Source: Aplidium turbinatum
Lineage: Eukaryota > Chordata > Ascidiacea > Aplousobranchia > Polyclinidae
Assembly (NCBI GenBank): GCA_918807975.1
Contig: OU964921.1
Coordinates: forward strand, 28,608,498 to 28,672,497
DNA: 64,000 nucleotides
Direction of reading: 5' to 3'
The position numbers and the translations under genes are program-made. The notes under the pieces were generated by a model, which was given only the letters and a program-made list of their open reading frames with translations, was not told the origin of the DNA and searched no databases. Positions 1 to 11,460 of the stretch are shown piece after piece; position 1 is the stretch's first letter; every line of letters begins with the position of its first letter.

Positions 1-1619
1 GTGTTGATTATACAATTTCAAAACCAATCGATTGTCAATGTAACTTAATAGTAAGACTCAAAAGAAAATTCCACTTTACTACAAAAACTCACCAGAGATT
101 GATGAGTCGTCGATATGAAACTTTCAAACCTAGTACTCCATGACTTGTCATTGTGTAATTTTAAAATTATTTTCCAGCAACAACTGTTTGTTTTAATTGC
201 TGTAAAAAGTGAGGCGGGACCACCCGAATGGTTACGATAAAATAAGTGTTGTAACAGCAACTGGCCGAGTTATTTTTAGCTTGTTGTTCCACACAAGATC
301 GGTTGTTTTACCAACAGCGCTGTACCGATTATAAAGTGGCTAGAATGACTCTTAGCTTGAGAATTAGTCATCTTACACTTCATTTAACATTATTGTTTAT
401 CTATGGCAAGCAGGTTAACGAGCTAGCCAGCATACAGTATGTTTGCACTCAATGTTTTGGTGAAGCTTAAACTCCAAATCAAGCCTGAAAATTGAAATGT
501 AAACAATACAATTGATGAAAATACTTTAAAAACGTGTCATGGAAAAGTTGAAGCATTTTTAAGTAATCCCAAAAGTCTACTTTTAAAAAAAACATTGAAA
601 TCGTTGGGCAATTTCGACATAAACTGTTGAAATTATTACGTTTTTTAACAGAGTTTTGCAAGACTGGGAAATTTTGATGGTTTGCTTCTACATTTGTTGC
701 TTTTGTTTCAATCAACCTCAATAACTTATGAAGCATTTGCTTCAATCATTTATCATTAGTGTTAGTTACATCATTAGTGGAGTGTTTGTATTTTGTTAAT
801 CTTCTAATGTTGAGAAAAAGAGTCGACAGACAACCAGGCCTCAAAGTTACTGAATTGAAGTAGTCTGCAACAAACTATGGCTGCCAAAACAAACCTATTC
901 CAGTATCTGAATTAATGACAAAATAAAGATTGCATAAAATTGGTGTGGGCCTACTTATAAAATATTTGTTACATAACAACATGAACTTTTATGAGTGATA
1001 AAGTAGACGCAAAATGCCTCGTAGTTCTAACCTCTTTTCCGGTTTTTCCATGTTATTGAGAATTAAAAGTTACAAAGGATCTTTTATTTGGAATATAAAA
1101 AAATAAATAAAACCAGTCAGGTTCGGAAACAGCCGGGTTGTTTAATTATAACCACACTGTCAGCACCGTCCTTAGTAATTTGAAATAAATGATAAAATTA
1201 TAATTATATAATTATCATATACTCTACAGTATCTATCACTATTTCTTTTGAAGCCGCCAAATTTTGAGTTTAAATCTGGGTAACCCATTGGTTTTCAATA
1301 CAAAGAAACGACAGTGATTTTCAATATTTCAACCTTAATACGTCGTCATCGATGATGGGAAAAGGCAGCGCACAGCAACAGTTTGCCTCAACAACAAATT
1401 CATTGTAAAAAAAAAAGATGCAGCAAACGTGAAAGTGTGCAATTATTATTCAAACTGAAATTTTACAACTACTTCATGTGAGCTATAAAACACAAGTGCC
1501 TATCAGATTTTGGCCGGTGACATGGTAGTCAGTTTAATATTCGAAATTTATCGATTGGCGGCGAAAGTTGGGTCAAAATTCCAAAACAAACATATCGATA
1601 CAGACGCAATGTTCCATTT
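1..1619. other. Non-coding, upstream of homeobox exon (probable intron)
   Basis: AT-rich DNA with A and T runs and an AT palindrome near 1196-1220. No coding region, RNA gene or mobile element is recognised. Because the homeobox exon starts in mid-codon, this stretch is most likely part of a long intron of the Hox4-type gene or lies upstream of it. Confidence 0.5.
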
Positions 1620-1627
1620 GTCTGGGC

Positions 1628-2047
1628 CAGTGGTTTTCAACCTTTTTGGTGGAACGGAACTCAATGAAACATTCCAAAAGCTCGAGGAACCCCTCATGGT
1701 CAATAATTTAATTGCCTTATGCAAAAAACATCTTTTATTATTAAAATAAAATTAACATACTCATGTTCAGATTTATTTATGTACAATAAAAATACAAACT
1801 GTAAAAAAATACATTTATTCTCATAAAAAATTCAATGAGAAACTTGAGCCTGGTGTTTCTTGCACAAGTCTTTAATATTGGGTCGCGTGTTTTATTAATA
1901 ATGGCAAACCTAATAAATATTTGATTGTATTTAAACAAATGCATATAATAATAAAATAGACTCTCGGATTTGAATGTAAACTTGCGGAACCCCTAGACTT
2001 ACTGGCGGAACCTTAGGGTTTCGCGGAACCCTGGTTGAAAACCACTG
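1628..2047. mobile_element. Non-autonomous hAT-type element (MITE), 420 bp
   Basis: The ends are perfect 15-bp inverted repeats (CAGTGGTTTTCAACC), a terminal sequence typical of hAT elements of the Charlie type. The 8-bp direct repeat GTCTGGGC lies on both sides (1620-1627 and 2048-2055), the target-site duplication expected for hAT transposases. The interior has no transposase coding. The open frame at 1510-1749 runs across the left boundary and is not a gene. Confidence 0.93.
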
Positions 2048-2127
2048 GTCTGGGCAATAGTAGCCTACTGCAGGCTGCTTCCATCCACTGGGCGGCTACC
2101 ATACTGGATATTGCATATTACATATAC

Positions 2128-3044
2128 CAGTGATTTTCAACCTTTTTTGGCCCATGGGCCATTTTTTTTTAAATATCCGATAGACCACTTTGCTATGTTG
2201 ACGCCTCATGAACGCCACTAGTCGAAACTGTATTGCACATAGGTCAGAAAACTCAAGGGCGTATTTAATCTTAGTCCTTAATAAAATTACACGTAATTAA
2301 CCAATTAAGCAAACCCTCTTAATTTGCACACTCAACCTTAACTACTTGAATACACATAATTTTAATTTCAATTTTTATTCTAACAAAACATCATGCACAT
2401 ATTGTTTCAATAGAATGGTAATGTATGGTAATGTCATGGTAATATCTCAGTCTTGCCTTCTTAGCAGCAGGAGCTTCTAACATTTTGTTAATTTGAAAGC
2501 ACTGCAGAATACAGTACTTAATTTAGCGTCGGAAAAAATATAACATGTGACCATCATAAAATAATTTAATTAACATTCAGTGGAACAGCGAGTAGCTGTA
2601 CTCTCCCTAATGAAACTTTGTAGCCCACCATGAGGAAGCACAAACTTCGTGCACCGACAACACCGCAACAATTACAGCAACATATGATTTATTGATTAGG
2701 CCTGCCAGCACTTCACTTATGCCTTGAACAGTTCAATAGCCAAGTTCAATAACAGTCCACTTGTCAACTAGTAAATAAGTTCAAAAACTTCTGAGCTTAT
2801 GCTCATCTAGCACTTCCAGAAAAAATGATTAAAAATCACTAAGTAAATATGATTATTACGTCACGCATACATGCTACATAATTTTCTTACACCTGTATGC
2901 AGTCCTTACATAATTATAATTTACTGTAGTAAATGATACAATTTTGAAGAACGTCTTATCAAGGATTTATAGAACTCTATGTGGACCAACAGAAATTCCA
3001 GGTGGACCACCAGTGGTCCACCTGGACCACGTTGAGAATCACTG
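2128..3044. mobile_element. Non-autonomous hAT-type element, about 917 bp
   Basis: The left end CAGTGATTTTCAACC and the right end (GTTGAGAATCACTG) form a 14-bp inverted repeat with one mismatch. Subterminal DNA is typical of this hAT class (ttttttggcccatgggcc on the left; paired ggtggaccac/gtggtccacc on the right). No clean 8-bp duplication is seen (acatatac against tatcatag), so the copy is probably old. It starts only about 70 bp after the previous element. The interior lacks a transposase frame. Confidence 0.75.
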
Positions 3045-5705
3045 TATCATAGATCCAGGCCGACAAAGTGTAACCTACTGCCCTAACAGTGTTTTGGAAA
3101 ACGCAGAGTTTAAAAATTGTCATTCATTTATTTCTTGAATAATTAAATTCAATTATTGTGTTCATCTGGATATTTTTTACAGCTACTTATGGTCAGCAAT
3201 GTCACTGCAAATAATGCTCCAGAAGCGGCTATTGGCATTGTTAGCTTGTTACAAAGAAAAGATAAAACCATCAGGCCAACTAGAATATGTCGAAAACAAT
3301 TTATTCCTATTTGCAGCCCTTTTCCTATTTTAAGTGCAAATCATTCTTCCAAAAACGGACTGTTTATCTTTGGGCATTGACCAGAATTTCCAAGACTTTC
3401 ATTTTTTTTAAACTCTGGATGAAAAAAAACGAGAAAAATGAACATAAATAACTTGTCCAAATTCCTTATTGGTCAATAGCTTATTGGCAGCGCATCATGT
3501 AATTAGTTGAGCGTCTTCACGTTCGTGGATGAAAAGCTCCATGACATTTAAAACAATCAATCATCCCTACACTTTCTGCCTCCAAGATTTCTTCTTGCTT
3601 TACCGCGGTGGAAAATAACATTACACGAGTTGAAAAGGTTTTGCAGTTGCAAATCAGCAATAATTGCCGTATATAGCTTAATTTTGTTATTAGTTCTTTT
3701 ACGAAGAAAATAAGAAAAGGAATTTCCCAAAGGAGTGACTGACCACAGATCACATTTTTAGGGCTGTGATATAGTTGTTTTGCTTGTACTGGTTATAAAA
3801 AACTTCTGTATTGGTTCATTTCGATCGGCAATTTATTTCGTTCTCCATTTGAAACGAAAATACTACATGACAAAATTCCAAACGTAGAACTATTATGCTC
3901 TTTAAAGAATTGCTTAATTATTTTTCAATTTTTATTTGCAAGGTTTTCAGTCTATAGTAGTCCATTCTAGAACGAAAGCCTTCCTCTTGCCTTGTTGATT
4001 CAGTCAAATGTTTTTTGATACCCGTTGGTTGTTGTCCATTTCTTGTCAATCCCGTCTCTTCGTCTCATTTTGAGGCTTTTATTGTTTGCGTCTGTTTTTA
4101 CAATGTCCAAGTTGTTAATTTGTTTTAGCCTACTATCTATTGTTTTAAAGTTTACAAGTGTTTAAATGCAAATATTTCAGAATTCGAAACTAAAAAGTTT
4201 ACTTCGTTTCAACAAAAAAAAATTTTGACTTAATTTTTTTCAAATCATTTTTTTTTTTCAAATTACTTGACTTTGCAAAGAACTATTTCATTATATCTTA
4301 TTTTGTAACCTACTTTTTTCTGTCCTGCTTTATTTTCTTCTAGAACGTTTTCCAACGCGGATCAGTTCACATCATATTAGGCAATAAATGCTTTGCACTG
4401 TTGACCATTTTCGATTAAAAAATGTGTTAAAAATTTCGTAATAAAAAAGTTCTTGGCTAGTTTGTGGTAGTGTGATTTGCACAAAGGACTTGCAACTAAC
4501 TTTTAATAAATCGAAGCTGTTCCCTAGGGTGCACGTTTTGAATTCGTGGAATAGTATGTTCCAATCATAAAAAGACTATGTAAATCCCACATTTAGCAAC
4601 AAAGAAAAGTCCATTTGTCAAAGACAAGAAACCGATCTCAATGTAACTTCAAAACATAAGTCGCACGATTTTTTATACATAAACTTTTAAACTTATCATT
4701 GGAATACTCTTGTCATTTTGGTCAGCAAATATAGACTGCTCTTTTCAAAAAACACTCACCAAAAATAATGACATCATTCGTTCTATGTTTGTGACCAGCT
4801 TGGAAAGTTATAACTATTTTGAGTGCAGTCGCCATTAGCTATAAAACATGCCAATGCAATTCTTCTCACCAAAGTGCCATCCAGCAGAGTCGATAATGCC
4901 AGATGAAGTTATGTGATTGCATGCGCAAAATAATGTTTGATAATTATTCTTGCTCTTGCGTTATTTTGACTTGTTTTGATTAAAAAGTGCAAGCTTCAAG
5001 GGCACCGGTAGTCTGAAAATTTTATTTGGAACAGGCATAGAATTAATTGCAACCAACATTTTGATAAATAATCCGAGAAGGTGATTTGTTGCTCGAATTA
5101 CTTTTTGCTGACTCTCTCCAGAGATCAATAAACTACCTTCTCCGCACCAGTTTCAAATTCTGTACCACCAACCAACTCTTCCTTTAATAAAAATGATCCT
5201 CCAAATAATGTTCATATGCATGAAGAACTCCTTGTTTTAGATTTAACGAAAAGATTTTTGAAAATTCTTTGTAAACCTCGATAAACTTAAAAATTTGTCC
5301 AAATGAAACATGTCGAAAATAACAGAGTTTAAAAACCGTGTAATCATCTTTCTTTAGTGCAATAAACAAGTTTGGTTTGAAAGACCGTCTGCAGCCAATC
5401 TAGTCTTGGTTATGAAACATTCGAATTCTGCCAGGCCAAACTAGATAGTTGATTAATACCAAGTACTTTGTTTGACATGTTACTTGTCAGGAGTAATAGG
5501 TTAAATTGTTTTTCACCGGCTTTCCTGTATTTTGGGACGGATAAAAATAACTTTTGCTGCAAATTGGTTGCCAGAAACACCAGGTAATTAGCCAAGAAGG
5601 ACGGAATTGACAAAAAACAATCGGAAATTGATTTCTGTCACCGGAAAGATGTAATTGGGATAGATTACGTTGGCCTAACACTCTAGTCTGCAAATCAGTC
5701 CATTT
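3045..5705. other. Non-coding stretch, nothing recognised
   Basis: Probable intron or upstream DNA of the Hox4-type gene. The only two Trp-Met (tggatg) words of the region, near 3411 and 3526, were examined for a Hox hexapeptide and do not fit. Low-complexity T- and A-rich runs lie around 4200-4260. No other feature is seen. Confidence 0.45.
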
Positions 5706-5745
5706 TGCATTTATTCAACGTTTGCAGACCTTGAATCAATACAAA
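5706..5745. repeat. Degenerate copy of the TTCAACGT palindrome family
   Basis: The sequence ttattcaacgtttgcagacc followed by ttgaatcaata matches the core of the palindromic element that is intact at 45607-45646, with several substitutions. It is one of three copies within 1.3 kb upstream of the homeobox exon. Confidence 0.6.
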
Positions 5746-6388
5746 AAAGAACTGCTTTACTGACCGAGTTGACGACTATCAATAGCAGAATCATAAACTA
5801 CCGTTGGAGTGTAATGCCAAAATCACAAAAATCACGTGCTTCTTCGCACAACAACAACTGATCCAACAAAATCATTTTTTTCGTAGAGGGCAATGCAAAA
5901 TTAATAGCCTCCAACGAAAGATAAATTGTTCATCTGTGCTTGATTAGACTTTCATGTAGGAAGTATTTTCTTCCATGTCCTTTTTTGGGGTGAAACAAAG
6001 CAAACTTTCTGTCAAAGGTTTATATTATTTTGCAGTCGCAACAAACGTTTCATTTATTTCTTTGAACATGCACATAGTTATGTGCGTCATAATGCACCGT
6101 TAACAAATAAAAACAGACGTTTGTTTATTGAAACCCCTCTATATTTTTCTGAATATAAACAAACAATGCTGGTGGTATTGTAGTGTCTGTGTTTGTTCAT
6201 TACATTAGGTTGCTTACAATTAACAGACTAAAAAAGTTATTGCCCATTGCCCATGCACCAAACTGAGGAAGTGTTCTGCGGTGGATATTGCTTCTGTTGA
6301 GTCTATCTTCCGCCATATATCTGGATTATTAACGAGTTTTGCAACTCGAAACGGGAAGTTGTCTGTGGTAGCCTCACAGAGGTAAACT

Positions 6389-6479
6389 ACCCAGACAGTA
6401 AAATCATTAATTTTTTTACATTGATTCAACGTTTTCAGACGTTGAATCAATGTAAAAATGACTGATCTTTTTGTGTGGA
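6389..6479. repeat. Palindromic MITE copy (TTCAACGT family)
   Basis: A near-perfect palindrome at 6416-6455 reads ttacattgattcaacg, a short centre, then gttgaatcaatgtaa. Outer arms (cccagacagtaaaatc on the left; a degraded match on the right) agree with the full copy at 45580-45673. No coding. Confidence 0.8.
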
Positions 6480-6892
6480 TAGTCGTTATTACATTACATC
6501 CAAACAATGGTAGTGAACCTTAAAAACCGTAGAAAGATTACACAAAGTTGACGATATGTTTTTGTTCATGAAAACTACCAAAATTAAATCATCGGCACCA
6601 ATTTGTAGCAAATGCCACGGCATGTATTCAGACGCTTTTTATTGCATTTATACCATCAACACACGTTAAATCATTGCAGCATTGCAGCACCATTTGAACA
6701 CCCAGCAAGCTCTTTACTACACTGTAGAAGTCGTGGTAATGATGTATTTGAAAGGAGTGTAAAGGTGACGTCAGGGCAAAGATCACTATCACACGATCAA
6801 GGCGTGAATATAATCTACGAGTTTTTGTCATCGTCTCTTGCAGTTGCCACCATTAAACCACAGTGTCCCAAATAATAATTTTGATTGCGTCC

Positions 6893-6940
6893 CATCCCTC
6901 AACGTCTGTAGACGTTGAATTCACATTAAACAGTTGTCTG
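6893..6940. repeat. Partial copy of the TTCAACGT palindrome family
   Basis: The 20-bp perfect palindrome tcaacgtctgtagacgttga (6899-6918) is the centre of the family element. The outer arms are largely lost. Confidence 0.65.
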
Positions 6941-7182
6941 AATCTGCAAATTGTTGTCCAATAAAAGTTGGTCGTTTATCAGCTAAGTCTATTAGAGACA
7001 AACATTTTTTAAACGAAATAAAGTAAAAATCAATAAAAAAAAGTCAGTTCGAAAAAGTATCAAATATATTTTACATCAAAATAAACTGAGTTTTAGATTA
7101 AAAAAAACGCATTTTTCAAAAAATGATCAGTACACTTCTAGGAAAAAAAGGAATAATTTGTTTCTGTAGACTAATTCATTTG

Positions 7183-7240
7183 ATTTGTCAAAGATACAGG
7201 AGGTGAGTCTTGATTAATTTGTCAAAGATACAGGAGGTGA
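7183..7240. repeat. Short direct repeat upstream of homeobox exon
   Basis: A 24-base unit (ATTTGTCAAAGATACAGGAG plus GTGA) occurs at 7183-7206 and again, identical, at 7217-7240. It lies about 120 bp upstream of the homeobox exon acceptor. It is a recent local duplication and has no recognised function. Confidence 0.85.
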
Positions 7241-7362
7241 CCTACTACAGAAATGTATTGCACTTGTTGCAAGCTAACTTATATCATAAGACAATTCATG
7301 ACAAACAGTAATTCATGAAATTATAATATATTATATTATATTAATTTTTGTTCTGTTTTCAG

Positions 7363-7514
7363 TTATAAATGGTATGGATTCTGGAAAACGCCCAAGAACA
7401 GCTTACACGCGCCACCAAGTGTTGGAACTTGAAAAAGAGTTCCACTACAACAGATATTTGACAAGGAGGAGACGAATTGAAATTGCTCATGGCCTTTGCT
7501 TAAGCGAACGACAG
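7363..7514 (+). CDS. Hox4: Hox4-type homeobox gene, exon with homeodomain residues 1-44
   Basis: The exon encodes a short linker (I-N-G-M-D-S) and then homeodomain residues 1-44, beginning [20 protein letters not shown] and ending ...LCLSERQ. Helices 1 and 2 match the Hox4/Deformed group closely ([17 protein letters not shown]). The acceptor is a pyrimidine-rich run ending ttctgttttcag, and the donor is CAG|gtacaa. The first two bases complete a codon begun in an earlier exon (phase 1), so the ATG at 7374 is internal and not the start. That earlier exon should carry the hexapeptide (YPWM) and was not found in 1-7362. The product is a sequence-specific nuclear transcription factor for anterior-posterior patterning; this role is known for the family. 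Most of the gene identity rests on the homeodomain. Confidence 0.95.
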
Positions 7515-8095
7515 GTACAAAAGATTTCTAAGTGCAGTTTTAAAAATCAAAATTCTTTTTTAAAAATGAACAAAATGTGAAAAATTTATCGTTACAAAGC
7601 TTGGAAAACGTCATTTGGTGTACTTTATTAAACAAATTTAGTTTTTTTTCGATGCACATGGTTTGATTTTGTGTGTCTACTGTTTACCTTATTCAACATA
7701 ATGCCGTTATTTAAATGAACGAAACTAAGCATTTTACTTATTTAGGAGAACTGACATTATGCTGACTTAGACAGTTTTATAAAACAATTACAAGTTAAAT
7801 TAAAAAGAAGTATTATACGGTTGCCGTAAATAAAAGATGTCAATAAACTTTTGCTATGTCTGCTATTACAGTATATAAAGCAATTAACAATATGAATATA
7901 AGTGTAGGCCTACTAAATCTAAATTCTATAATGTTTTATGCAACTTGTAATTTTTGTAATTTATAGATTTTGCGTTTTTTTGATGAGCAATCTTTGCGGA
8001 AACGATTGTAGGTTGTTGACCAAATTGCAAAAAAAAAATTTACAGCAGGGCAATCAAAATTATAAGCTTTGCGTTGTTTTCTATTTAGTTTAAAA

Positions 8096-8834
8096 CAGGC
8101 CCGTAGTTGCCGGGGGGGCTTGGGGGGCAATGCCCCCTCAAGCTCAAAGCTTTTAGTTATTTCTTTGTAGAAACATAAGCATTTTAAAACGTTTGTCTGA
8201 CAATCTGCTGCGTTTGGGACGCATAATGTCCTTTCCAAGCGAAAACATGCGTTCCACAGCCGCGCTGGATGGTATTGGTGTGTTGGATTTCAAAAACATG
8301 CCTTGAAAACGTTTACTCTGAAAGGTATCACTATTCTAAGCGTGCTGTGATGGTTTAGCATATATAGCCTAAATCTTTTAGTGAGGTCCACTGCACCAAC
8401 ATCGCTCTTTTCAGGGGCACAGAGCTCTTGAAATAAAGTATCTTCAACCTCCGTGATGACATTCATTAATTTTTCGCTTTCTCTCTCTGATCCCTCGTGC
8501 TCGATACTGATCCCTCGTGCTCTTTGTTTCAAAGTTCTAAAAATCCACATTTTCAACTGCTTAAAATTTTTATTTTTTGTCCTGAAAACACCAGGAATGG
8601 CATTTTAGAGCATATAAAAGCGCAAAATTTTCTGGGAGGGCATGCCCCCAGACCCCCCTAGGAAGCTCGCGCCTTCGGCGCTTGTCCGTTCCTGTCACTT
8701 TATGACGTCATATTTAACATCACCATTTACAGCACCCCCATGGCCAAAAGTCACGAGCCGCCACTAGTGCATAGCCTTTTACTTCGCAACAGCTTTTGAG
8801 CCCCCCCAAGCTAAATTGTTTAACTACGGGCCTG
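8096..8834. mobile_element. Non-autonomous hAT-type element in the homeobox intron, 739 bp
   Basis: The ends CAGGCCCGTAGTT and AACTACGGGCCTG form a 13-bp perfect inverted repeat. The direct repeat GTTTAAAA lies on both sides (8088-8095 and 8835-8842), the 8-bp duplication of hAT elements. Subterminal G-runs and C-runs are present. Inside are a 20-bp-period duplication (8487-8522) and a motif near 8630-8675 (ggcatgcccccagacccccc, then gccttcggc) shared with the element at 61457-62157. The word gagccgccactag near 8755 looks like the end of another, older insertion. No transposase is encoded. Confidence 0.92.
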
Positions 8835-9104
8835 GTTTAAAACCATATATACAATTTAAGCTTAGAATCACAGACCATGAAAAACTTTGAATTGTGAAAT
8901 TGTAATACTGAGTGAGACAATAACAAAAACACTCTTTTTATTTTTATCTTTTTTTGCTTTCTTTAATAATAATTAGCTATGATTTTCTCCTCTTACATCC
9001 CATAAAGCTTGCCTGCATTTTTCATAAAGATCCTACCACTTGCTGCTTGTCATTGATCGTTTTCAAAAAGTTGAGAACAATACGACTTTTGGCAAGCGAA
9101 ATAA

Positions 9105-9830
9105 AGCTGCTTTGTTGTTTGTTGCCAATTTGGCATGTAAATGATAATAATGTATCTGTACTTTTCAACATGTAGCCTAATCAACTCAATGATTCTTGTC
9201 GCCTTATTACTGGATGTCTGAAGCCTACAAATGCCAACAAACGTTAGGTGCTTGCTGGTATTGCACCACCAGACATTAGAAGATATGTCAACAGTGAAGC
9301 CGAAAGGGTAAAGCAAACGTGTGATGAAAGACACTCTCTCTATGGATAAACTGCTGCACAGACCCTGTTGAAATCAAGAAAAAGCTTCCTAACACACGTT
9401 CAGCCACTAATCTCAATAAAGAAAGAAACAAGGCTAAAGCAATGGAAACAACAATTCGAAAATGACCCATCATACGCGGAAATGACTCATCATACGCGGA
9501 AATGAAGGTTCCACCATCAGAGTCCCCCCAGGAGCAAATGCCCCCTGAGCAAAGTACAAAACCTTGAATCGACTCCGAACCGGTATTGGCCATACTAAGT
9601 CCACAATGGTAAAGTGGGGCTACAACACTGGTCCAGTTACATGTATCTGTGGCACATATCTCCAAACACCCGACTATCTTCTTGTATGCCCCCAACGTAT
9701 CACCCAGTGCAGCTAGTGAAACCGTTTGATATACAAGTCCGTCGCAGCAGAATGCGTCGATCTGTGGTGTATCAACCAAATTTAGAACACTCGATAAAAG
9801 AATGTGTAATTTCTTGGATGATGTAATAAC
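9105..9830 (+). mobile_element. 3' fragment of a non-LTR retrotransposon (LINE), broken
   Basis: Conceptual + strand translation shows the C-terminal part of a LINE reverse transcriptase protein in several frames. From about 9184 it reads LND-CRLITGCLKPT, then VLAGIAPPDIRR, and near 9555-9690 a cysteine/histidine-type motif (C-I-C-G-T, then LLVCPQR) typical of the C-terminal end of jockey/CR1-like LINE proteins. Stops and frameshifts interrupt it, for example a stop after ANKR near 9245, another near 9347, and a 20-bp tandem duplication at 9460-9499. The long minus-strand open frame at 9288-9779 is its antisense shadow. The element has the same orientation as the Hox gene and ends about 30 bp before the exon acceptor. 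Clade assignment is tentative. Confidence 0.8.
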
Positions 9831-9858
9831 GTCTTCTAAAATTTGTGTTTCATTTTAG

Positions 9859-10211
9859 GTAAAGATTTGGTTTCAAAACAGACGCATGAAATGGAAAAAG
9901 GATCATAAACTACCCAACATTAAAATCCAAAGCAATTCATCCTCAACTGTCAACGGTGGACAACAGCCTCTGGAAAACCTCAGTCCTTCTTCCGACCCTT
10001 CCCAAACTTCACCAAGAGGTTACGAAGTGATCTCTCCAGTTCCCACCAATCGACCTAACTTAACGAGAAATCATTCCCTTATTGTGTCTCCATCAGGATT
10101 GCCGATGGTGTCTTCCGCTGCTATGTTTCACCCGCTAGTAAGCGCTAAAGAACACAACGAGGCTAGAGGTCTCGAAAACGCGGCCTACTCAACAGCGCTC
10201 CATAATTTCAA
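9859..10211 (+). CDS. Hox4: Hox4-type homeobox gene, exon with homeodomain residues 45-60 and linker
   Basis: The exon begins [16 protein letters not shown], the DNA-recognition helix with Q50, N51 and R53, directly after Q44 of the previous exon. KLPN follows; KDHKLPN is the signature right after the homeodomain in Hox4 proteins (KDNKLPN in Deformed) and separates them from Hox5 and more posterior groups. About 100 residues rich in Ser, Pro and Asn follow, with no domain I recognise, as expected for a Hox C-terminal region. The acceptor is cattttag|GTAAAG. An in-frame stop at 10219 would follow if the exon were read through, but a strong donor (CAA|gtatgt) lies just before it. Splicing there in phase 2 joins the next exon in frame, so the donor is preferred over a premature end. 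Confidence 0.95.
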
Positions 10212-10615
10212 GTATGTGTAACGTTTAACTTGAAAGCTTGTATCTTTGTAGACAAGAAACATACTTTAATCAAATCCATTATCATTAGTTTGTCGTTTTT
10301 CTCGTTGAAATTATGATCCAGTCCGGTCGTCGGAAGAGGCTTTTCCGTTTTGTGTCTCAAATATCGCTTTAAGAAATTTTGTGTATGCCGATTATGCATA
10401 TCACCCTTTAAACCGTTTCCTAATCATGAATTTTGTTTTGGAAGTTTAACTTTTACGTATTTCGTTTTAATTGTGTGAGGTTTGAGTTACTGGGCCTTTC
10501 TGCACATTAATGTTTTATCATTACAAAACCATTTTTTAAATTTATTTTTTGTGTTGATTTAAAATTATTTCAACACTTACACATTAATTTTCTGTAATTC
10601 AAAAACTTATTTCAG

Positions 10616-10734
10616 AAGAGAAAATGAAAAAGATGACGTCATGACAAGTATGATTCACCAAAATGGGGCTGCTTCGAGATTACACTCGTCAGATTTCACC
10701 GGATCCGAAGTTTCTCAGTTTCCGTGTGTGTTTG
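10616..10734 (+). CDS. Hox4: Hox4-type homeobox gene, third exon in window
   Basis: This 119-base exon is bounded by the acceptor aacttatttcag|AAG and the donor TTTG|gtgagg. It enters in phase 2 and leaves in phase 1, exactly as the flanking exons require. It encodes an acidic and Ser-rich stretch (RENEKDDVMTSMIHQNGAAS, then ...GSEVSQFPCVFGE) with no known domain. Read from the ATG at 10663 a different frame is open, but that frame does not join its neighbours and is a shadow. The exon contains the 8-mer tgacgtca, here probably only codon choice. Support is from splice signals and phase; no homologue was compared. Confidence 0.8.
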
Positions 10735-11092
10735 GTGAGGATTGTGCATCCACTAATTGTTTCACAATTTATTACAAAAAAAGTTTTTGCTAGTGCTTCT
10801 GAAACTGTGTACGCAAAAGATTTTCATGATTTGTGGCACGATAGGCTATACTGTTTGCAATTTTGGAGTAGCCTATAACCTATTGATAAAAAGAAGCATG
10901 CAAGCAAGCATGCGAGATTTGCATGAACACTATCCAATAGGTAACTGATAGGCTAATAACATTTTGGTATTTACCGATATAGTAGGCCGAAAGTGATTGT
11001 TACATAAATAAACAAGCGAATCGTCACATTAAAATTTGCAGTATACAATTTTTTAAGGCAACTTTTTTGTAGTAGCCTAAGCTGCTGTTGTA

Positions 11093-11128
11093 AGTGTGCC
11101 GCAGTTTGAAAACGTTTGAGAACCACTG
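11093..11128. mobile_element. Remnant of a hAT element right end
   Basis: The sequence gtgccgcagtttgaaaacg followed by tttgagaaccactg ends like the 3' terminus of hAT elements of the CAGTGGTTCTCAAAC class. No matching left end was found nearby, so it is a solo fragment, in the last Hox intron. Confidence 0.5.
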
Positions 11129-11460
11129 CAGTCTAAACCGTCAAGATAACTATAACATCCTTTCAACATAATTTATGGAGTGACATTTTTAAACTGACAT
11201 CAAGAAGTCATTGGCAATAATTCGTTTTATTTTTAATGGTTAACAGTGTTTGGCTTTAACTTTTTATAAGCAAAATGTTTTAGGAAAGCTTATTCCAGCC
11301 GGTATGAAAAGAAATGTTATACAAATTTAATCTAAGTACTATAGTGGCTTGAAAATACGAAAATATTTTACTGGTTTGACACGAAAATATACAGTATTAC
11401 TAGAGCACTTGTTTGTATGAGATATGAAAGACCGCGCTTACTTTCCATTTCTTGTTGCAG

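Larger units (their letters stand above)
7515..9858 (+). other. Homeobox intron between homeodomain residues 44 and 45
   Basis: This 2.34-kb intron starts gtacaa and ends cattttag. It lies between the codons for Gln44 and Val45, a position where homeobox introns are known in several other homeobox families. More than half of its length is transposon-derived (hAT element 8096-8834, LINE fragment about 9105-9830). The rest is AT-rich without recognised features. Confidence 0.9.

Noticed and set aside
1510-1749. 79-codon + strand open frame
   Set aside because: It runs from unique DNA into the hAT element 1628-2047.
3395-3450. L-W-M-K-K as a possible Hox hexapeptide (tggatg near 3411)
   Set aside because: No Y/F-P before Trp, surrounding translation is unlike a Hox protein, and no phase-1 donor follows before the stop.
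3510-3560. S-W-M-K as a possible Hox hexapeptide (tggatg near 3526)
   Set aside because: A stop lies a few codons upstream and no donor or Hox-like context is present.
9288-9779. 163-codon minus-strand open frame, the longest in the window
   Set aside because: It is the antisense shadow of the LINE fragment, whose + strand carries the recognisable protein motifs.
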